9,396 nt of DNA from DATKIY01 sp035543875. Its GTDB lineage: Bacteria; Actinomycetota; Actinomycetes; JAHEKZ01. Under the pieces are notes generated by a model. That model was given only the letters and a program-made list of their open reading frames with translations. It had not been told where the DNA came from and searched no databases. Numbering within the stretch: position 1 is the first letter of the stretch; the number at the start of each line of letters is the position of its first letter. The stretch spans positions 1 through 9,396 of the forward strand of contig DATKIY010000135.1 of NCBI GenBank assembly GCA_035543875.1, read 5' to 3'. The translations under genes and the position numbers were made by a program. This document shows positions 6,155 to 9,396 of this stretch, one piece after another.

Positions 6155-7540
6155 TTACGTTGCAGGTGGGATGTTCTGGTTGTTTCGGAACAGGTTGTCG
6201 GGATCCCACTTCGCCTTCAACTGCTGTAGCTTCTCGAACTTCTCCGGCCCGAACGCAGCAGCCACACGACCTGGCCCCTCGTCACCGATGAAGTTCAGGT
6301 ACAGCCGACCAGTCGTCCATGGTTTCAGCGATGCGACCAGCTCACGCGTATACGCGATGTTCTTGTCGGTATCTGCGTCATCGGTCCACATAGACAGGTA
6401 GTGGATGTTCCATGCGGCATCACGCTGTCCAAACGCCGTGTCGTCTTCGGCAACACGTGCGATCGCTCCGCCACCTCGGACCAGAATCACCTGGGTCATC
6501 GGCGACACCGGAACCGTGGCGACGTCGATCAGCGCGTCGACGGCTTTGTCGGGGAGCTCAGCAATGAAGTCACCACTCCAGTAGTTGTTTGCCCCCTTCT
6601 CATTCCCGTGGTCGATCATCTGCTGCACAGCCACATACGGCATCGGCTGGACCATGTTCACAGCGGGCGGTCCGAACTCAAGCAGTGGCGCCAACACCTT
6701 TTGACCCGCCTCAATGTCGCCGGCGTAGCAAATAATGATGCCGATCACCGGCTTTCCCCGCGCCGGCTCTGGAACAAAATCCGCGGGAGGAGCAGTGATG
6801 AAAGCCAGCCCGCTTCCGACCTCGTCGGGAGCGTCCATCATGAAGTCGCGCCAGTGTCGAACGACGTCAGTCGCCATCGCAGCTGGATAGAGCAATAGCC
6901 CACCAAGAACGATGGGACCGATGGGGCTGACCCGGAAGGTGAACTCGGTGGCGATACCGAAGTTACCTCCGCCGCCTCGTAAAGCCCAGAACAGATCGGC
7001 GTTCTCGGTCTCCGACGCAGTAACCACGCGAGCGTCAGCGGTTACTACCTGCACACTCAGCAAGTTGTCGCACGTGAAGCCGAGCTTGCGCTCCAGCCAG
7101 CCACTGCCACTCCCCAGCGTCAGTCCGGCAACACCGGTACTTGAGACTCGCCCGCCCGTGACCGCCAATCCGTGCTCCTGGGTGGCGGCGTCAACCTGAC
7201 CCCACGTGCAGCCTGCGCCAACGACTGCGGTTTGTTCGGCTGCGTTCACCGAAATCGCATCGAGGTCGCGCATATCGATGCAAATCCCCGCGTCGATCAC
7301 CGCAGACCCGGTCACCCCGTGACCGCCGCCATAGACCGAGAGCGGCAGCTCCTTCGCGCGCGCGGCCCTCACAGCTGTGACGACGTCGGACACGTCGTGG
7401 CACCGTGCGATGACGGCGGGAGAGCGATCGATGAGCGCATTGAAGACACTGCGAGATTCGTCATATGTTGCATCGCCAGGGTGGATCAAGCGGCCGTGAA
7501 ACTCAGCAGCGTCAATGATGGAAGCATTCGTGGCTGACAT
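6155..7540 (-). CDS. FAD-binding oxidase with berberine-bridge (BBE) C-terminus
   Basis: This 461-residue protein is of the PCMH/VAO flavoprotein type, which oxidises sugars, alcohols or natural products using oxygen. The FAD-binding half contains SVYGGGHGVTGSAV (68-81), where His74 is the usual covalent FAD attachment site, GVAGLTLGSGSGWL (136-149) and ALRGGGGNFGIAT (186-198). The C-terminus KWDPDNLFRNNQNIPP (444-459) is the BBE signature. The Cys that gives a second FAD link in bicovalent enzymes (GxCxxVG) is replaced by Val132, so a single covalent link through His74 is expected. No signal peptide is seen, so it is probably cytoplasmic. The ATG at 7540 is preferred over a GTG at 7567 because GAGAGGGG precedes it at good spacing. 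The gene is convergent with the MDR oxidoreductase, and the two may or may not share a pathway. Confidence 0.9.
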   Translation of the reverse strand: MSATNASIIDAAEFHGRLIHPGDATYDESRSVFNALIDRSPAVIARCHDVSDVVTAVRAARAKELPLSVYGGGHGVTGSAVIDAGICIDMRDLDAISVNAAEQTAVVGAGCTWGQVDAATQEHGLAVTGGRVSSTGVAGLTLGSGSGWLERKLGFTCDNLLSVQVVTADARVVTASETENADLFWALRGGGGNFGIATEFTFRVSPIGPIVLGGLLLYPAAMATDVVRHWRDFMMDAPDEVGSGLAFITAPPADFVPEPARGKPVIGIIICYAGDIEAGQKVLAPLLEFGPPAVNMVQPMPYVAVQQMIDHGNEKGANNYWSGDFIAELPDKAVDALIDVATVPVSPMTQVILVRGGGAIARVAEDDTAFGQRDAAWNIHYLSMWTDDADTDKNIAYTRELVASLKPWTTGRLYLNFIGDEGPGRVAAAFGPEKFEKLQQLKAKWDPDNLFRNNQNIPPAT

Positions 7541-7592
7541 GGGCAGTCCCCTCTCGGACGCGGTCACATTAGTCCGTGGGTGCGCCGTAGGG

Positions 7593-7608
7593 AACCCTTC
7601 AACCCTTC
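7593..7608. repeat. Two tandem copies of an 8-bp repeat (AACCCTTC)
   Basis: AACCCTTC occurs twice head to tail at 7593-7600 and 7601-7608, followed by AA. It lies in the 145-bp divergent spacer between the FAD oxidase and the serine hydrolase genes, about 55-70 bp upstream of the oxidase start. On the minus strand it reads as two TTGAAGGG units, a possible regulator site. Only two copies exist, so chance is not excluded. Confidence 0.4.
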
Positions 7609-7685
7609 AATTTCCGCGAATCTGCACGCCGTACGTGGCTAGGCTCGGCGCTTGATGACCACCTGCAATCGATAGGGAACTGCCC

Positions 7686-8528
7686 GTGGCTGCCGATGAC
7701 TCTCGCTCGTTGCAGCGAGCAGTGGATCTCGCGGTCGAGCGAACGCCGAACGTGACGTGGTCCATCATGGTGCGAGACGTCAGCGGTGCCCCGATCGCAC
7801 AACACGGCGCATCGGCGGTCTGCTCGACCGCCAGTATCGGGAAGCTACTTTTGCTGATTGAGGTGGCCCACCAACTCGACGAGCGCCGCTCTCAGCCTGC
7901 CGAGTCGACTAAGCCGGAGCTGACCAAGGCCAGCGCCCTCGCGGTCGCAGACTCCGGCCTCTGGCAACACTTGCAGGCGCCTTCTCTCGCAGTCGAGGAC
8001 GTCGCAGTTCTCGTTGCTGCGGTCAGTGACAACCTCGCAACCAACGTTTTGCTCGACCACGTCGGTCTCGCGACCGTCGACTCTCGACGCGCCGCGCTGG
8101 GGCTCAAGCACACTCAGCTCCACGACTACGTTCGCGACGAACGCAGTGCGGGCGATCCCCCACGCCTGTCGTCGGGAAACGCGTCGGAGCTCAGTGGCCT
8201 GGTCTACCGGCTTCAGGCAGGCGAAGTAATCAGCGCCAGCGTCTCATCGAAGGTTCGCGGCTGGCTCGCAACTGGAGTAGACCTGTCCATGGTTGCTGGC
8301 GCGTTCGGTGTTGACCCACTGGCCCATATGGAACCCGATCGCGATATTCGGGTCTGGAACAAGACTGGAACCAACGACGGAGTTCGTGCTGACGTTGGTG
8401 TGGCACACGGCAACAACTCCGCTGTCAGTTATGCCGTCCTCGCAAACTTCGAAGCGGACGGGCCGCTGCGCGACGAGGTCCTCGACGCGATGCGTTCGTT
8501 GGGCACTGCGCTTCGCCGCGTCATCTGA
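7686..8528 (+). CDS. Class A beta-lactamase-fold serine hydrolase, no signal peptide
   Basis: This 280-residue protein carries the three active-site motifs of penicillin-recognising enzymes in order: SIGK (Ser50-Lys53), SDN (114-116) and KTG (226-228). The spacing between motifs fits class A beta-lactamases, but the omega-loop ExxLN is not recognisable. The region around 148-165 (DYVRDERSAGDPPRLSSG) is short, with Glu152 the only candidate for the general base. The N-terminus is hydrophilic and no export signal is present, so true beta-lactam resistance activity in the periplasm or outside the cell is doubtful. A cytoplasmic esterase or peptidase is as likely. The GTG at 7686 is preceded by AGGGA with 7-nt spacing, which settles the start. 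A small lipoprotein gene follows after 33 bp on the same strand and may be co-transcribed. Confidence 0.85.
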   Translation: MAADDSRSLQRAVDLAVERTPNVTWSIMVRDVSGAPIAQHGASAVCSTASIGKLLLLIEVAHQLDERRSQPAESTKPELTKASALAVADSGLWQHLQAPSLAVEDVAVLVAAVSDNLATNVLLDHVGLATVDSRRAALGLKHTQLHDYVRDERSAGDPPRLSSGNASELSGLVYRLQAGEVISASVSSKVRGWLATGVDLSMVAGAFGVDPLAHMEPDRDIRVWNKTGTNDGVRADVGVAHGNNSAVSYAVLANFEADGPLRDEVLDAMRSLGTALRRVI

Positions 8529-8548
8529 GATTTTCGTCAGCGGTCAAC

Positions 8549-8554
8549 TAGGGT
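8549..8554 (+). promoter_or_regulatory. TAGGGT: -10 box of a leaderless start or a weak ribosome site
   Basis: TAGGGT matches TAnnnT and ends 7 nt before the GTG at 8562, the spacing expected for a leaderless transcript. The same bases contain AGGG at Shine-Dalgarno distance, so a conventional start within the upstream gene's message is equally possible. The sequence alone cannot decide. Confidence 0.35.
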
Positions 8555-8561
8555 TCAACCT

Positions 8562-8903
8562 GTGACTCGTCGACCGTTGTTCCAAACGCTTAGTGCTGTC
8601 GCACTGATAGTTGTCGTATCGGGCTGCGGTTCCGACTCCCCCAACGAACCAGCGCAGCCGCTGCCCTCTGGCGCAGCATCGGTCACGGAAGCGCCCTGCG
8701 GAACGCCAGATCACGACGACGCTGCCGCTAAGTACGTTGGGCTCACCCTGCCGCAGGCCAAGCAGCTGGCCAAGAAGAATGACCAAACGGTACGGATCAT
8801 CGGCAAGGACGGCGAGTGTTTCCCGATCACGATGGATCTCCGGACGAACCGGGTCAACCTCTACCTAGAAGATGGGATTGTTCAAAACGCGTCAATCGGC
8901 TGA
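8562..8903 (+). CDS. Small secreted lipoprotein with peptidase-inhibitor I78-like domain
   Basis: This 113-residue protein begins with a lipoprotein signal: basic MTRRPL, a hydrophobic stretch to residue 19, and lipobox VSGC with Cys22 as the lipidated residue. A Pro/Ser-rich linker (about 24-45) leads to a compact domain, YVGLTLPQAKQLA (58-70), TVRIIGKDGECFP (76-88) and ITMDLRTNRVNLYLEDGIV (89-107). That pattern (VR, then TMD-R-RVN, then DG-I/V) is that of the I78 family of small serine-protease inhibitors. Two Cys (46 and 86) could form a disulfide. Inhibition is unproven, and many actinobacterial members are simply called hypothetical. The GTG at 8562 is chosen because it gives the proper signal peptide length. 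It lies 33 bp after the serine hydrolase gene. Confidence 0.75.
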   Translation: MTRRPLFQTLSAVALIVVVSGCGSDSPNEPAQPLPSGAASVTEAPCGTPDHDDAAAKYVGLTLPQAKQLAKKNDQTVRIIGKDGECFPITMDLRTNRVNLYLEDGIVQNASIG

Positions 8904-8904
8904 C

Positions 8905-8936
8905 CTTGACTGAGCCCGCACGGGTCACAGTTCAAA
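8905..8936. terminator. Imperfect dyad in a convergent junction, possible bidirectional terminator
   Basis: The 21-bp gap between two convergent stops holds CCCG-CA-CGGG (8915-8924), flanked by TGA/TCA and by TTGA/TCAA, forming an imperfect stem with bulges from 8906 to about 8936 that runs into the end of the minus-strand gene. Symmetry suits a terminator serving both strands. No T tract is present and the perfect core is short. Confidence 0.3.
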
Positions 8937-9396
8937 CCGGCTGCCGACCGCATTCGGCGTGAACACTCCTGGCAGCGCATTCGCCAGAGCCAGCTGGGCA
9001 GTCCACCCGGTGCAGTGTGCAGGGACGACAACCTGAGGCGATTCTGCGACCAGTGCCGCGACCGTCTGCGGAATGATTGCTTCAAACAGCCGACCGGTCA
9101 GATGGAATCCCCCGATGACCGCATACACCTGGTCGACGCCGGTCAAACGCTTGGTGTACCTCACGATGTTGACGATCCCGGCGTGACCGCATCCGGTGAG
9201 GATCACCAGACCCTTGTCGGCAACATGCAGAACGGCGGCTTGGTCGTCGTGGATGAGCGGGTCCGGTACCCAGTCGCCATCTTTGAACGCCTGATGAACC
9301 GGCATTCCTTGTTCAAACTCGGTGGTCCGGTCGACTTCACCAGTGATAAGCAACTTTCCATCAAGCAAGAACGACGGTTGGCGTTGTTCGATAATC
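8925..9396 (-). CDS. Metallo-beta-lactamase-fold hydrolase, COG1237-like (5' end outside the window)
   Basis: The frame is open to the right edge, where the visible part starts IIEQRQPSFLLDGK, so the gene begins beyond the window. The TTG at 9368 is not a true start. The visible 156 residues are the C-terminal half of an MBL-fold hydrolase: LTGCGHAGIVN (66-76 of the visible part), AVIGGFHLTG (92-101) and VVPAHCTGW (123-131), ending VGSRFEL. His71, His98 and His127 are likely metal ligands or active-site residues. These motifs match the COG1237 group, often named after a methanopterin-pathway dihydropterin phosphate synthase, though bacterial members are mostly uncharacterised. The N-terminal HxHxDH motif, expected upstream, cannot be seen. 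The protein is probably cytoplasmic; the substrate is unknown. Confidence 0.88.
   Translation of the reverse strand, partial: IIEQRQPSFLLDGKLLITGEVDRTTEFEQGMPVHQAFKDGDWVPDPLIHDDQAAVLHVADKGLVILTGCGHAGIVNIVRYTKRLTGVDQVYAVIGGFHLTGRLFEAIIPQTVAALVAESPQVVVPAHCTGWTAQLALANALPGVFTPNAVGSRFEL

Noticed and set aside
6401..6898. 165-codon open frame on the + strand
   Set aside because: It is antisense to the FAD oxidase; its His/Arg-rich translation looks like a shadow.
1..9396. Defence system, biosynthetic cluster or mobile island
   Set aside because: No nuclease, helicase, toxin-antitoxin pair, synthase, transposase, integrase or repeat array is visible, and base use looks uniform across the window.

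Overview
The window (about 60% G+C by eye) looks like an ordinary chromosomal segment of a high-GC actinomycete or a related actinobacterium. The evidence is GTG starts, several -10-like boxes placed for leaderless transcription, a Tat-exported enzyme, an ArsR/AHSA1 pair, an I78-like lipoprotein and codons rich in third-position G/C. I cannot name the genus. No tRNA, rRNA, CRISPR array, transposase, integrase or phage gene is visible.

Layout. Positions 1-72 (+) hold the last 23 codons of a gene entering from the left. It converges on a large Tat-exported PHP-fold metallohydrolase (95-2026, -) whose metal-site motifs are split by a long beta-rich insertion. A 164-bp divergent spacer, containing a perfect 8-bp inverted repeat, separates it from a small 'virulence factor' family protein (2191-2481, +). 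Next on the + strand is a two-gene operon: an ArsR-type repressor (2555-2863) overlapping by 4 bp an AHSA1/SRPBCC protein (2860-3306). It converges on a Uup-type ABC-F ATPase (3321-5111, -). Divergent from that is a zinc-less MDR quinone-oxidoreductase-like enzyme (5185-6120, +), which converges on a berberine-bridge-type FAD oxidase (6155-7540, -). Another divergent spacer leads to a class A beta-lactamase-fold serine hydrolase (7686-8528, +) and a small lipoprotein with an I78-like domain (8562-8903, +). A metallo-beta-lactamase-fold hydrolase (8925 to the right edge, -) is cut by the window end.

How the genes relate. Apart from the ArsR-AHSA1 operon, and possibly the hydrolase-lipoprotein pair, the genes are single units that alternate in strand with very short convergent gaps (14-34 bp). 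There is no visible shared pathway. Two flavin/nicotinamide oxidoreductases and three hydrolases suggest general detoxification or secondary catabolism, but that is inference. No spacer exceeds 164 bp. I did not find a convincing new multi-gene system. The most unusual items are the split-PHP architecture, the dyad upstream of that gene, and the candidate leaderless starts.
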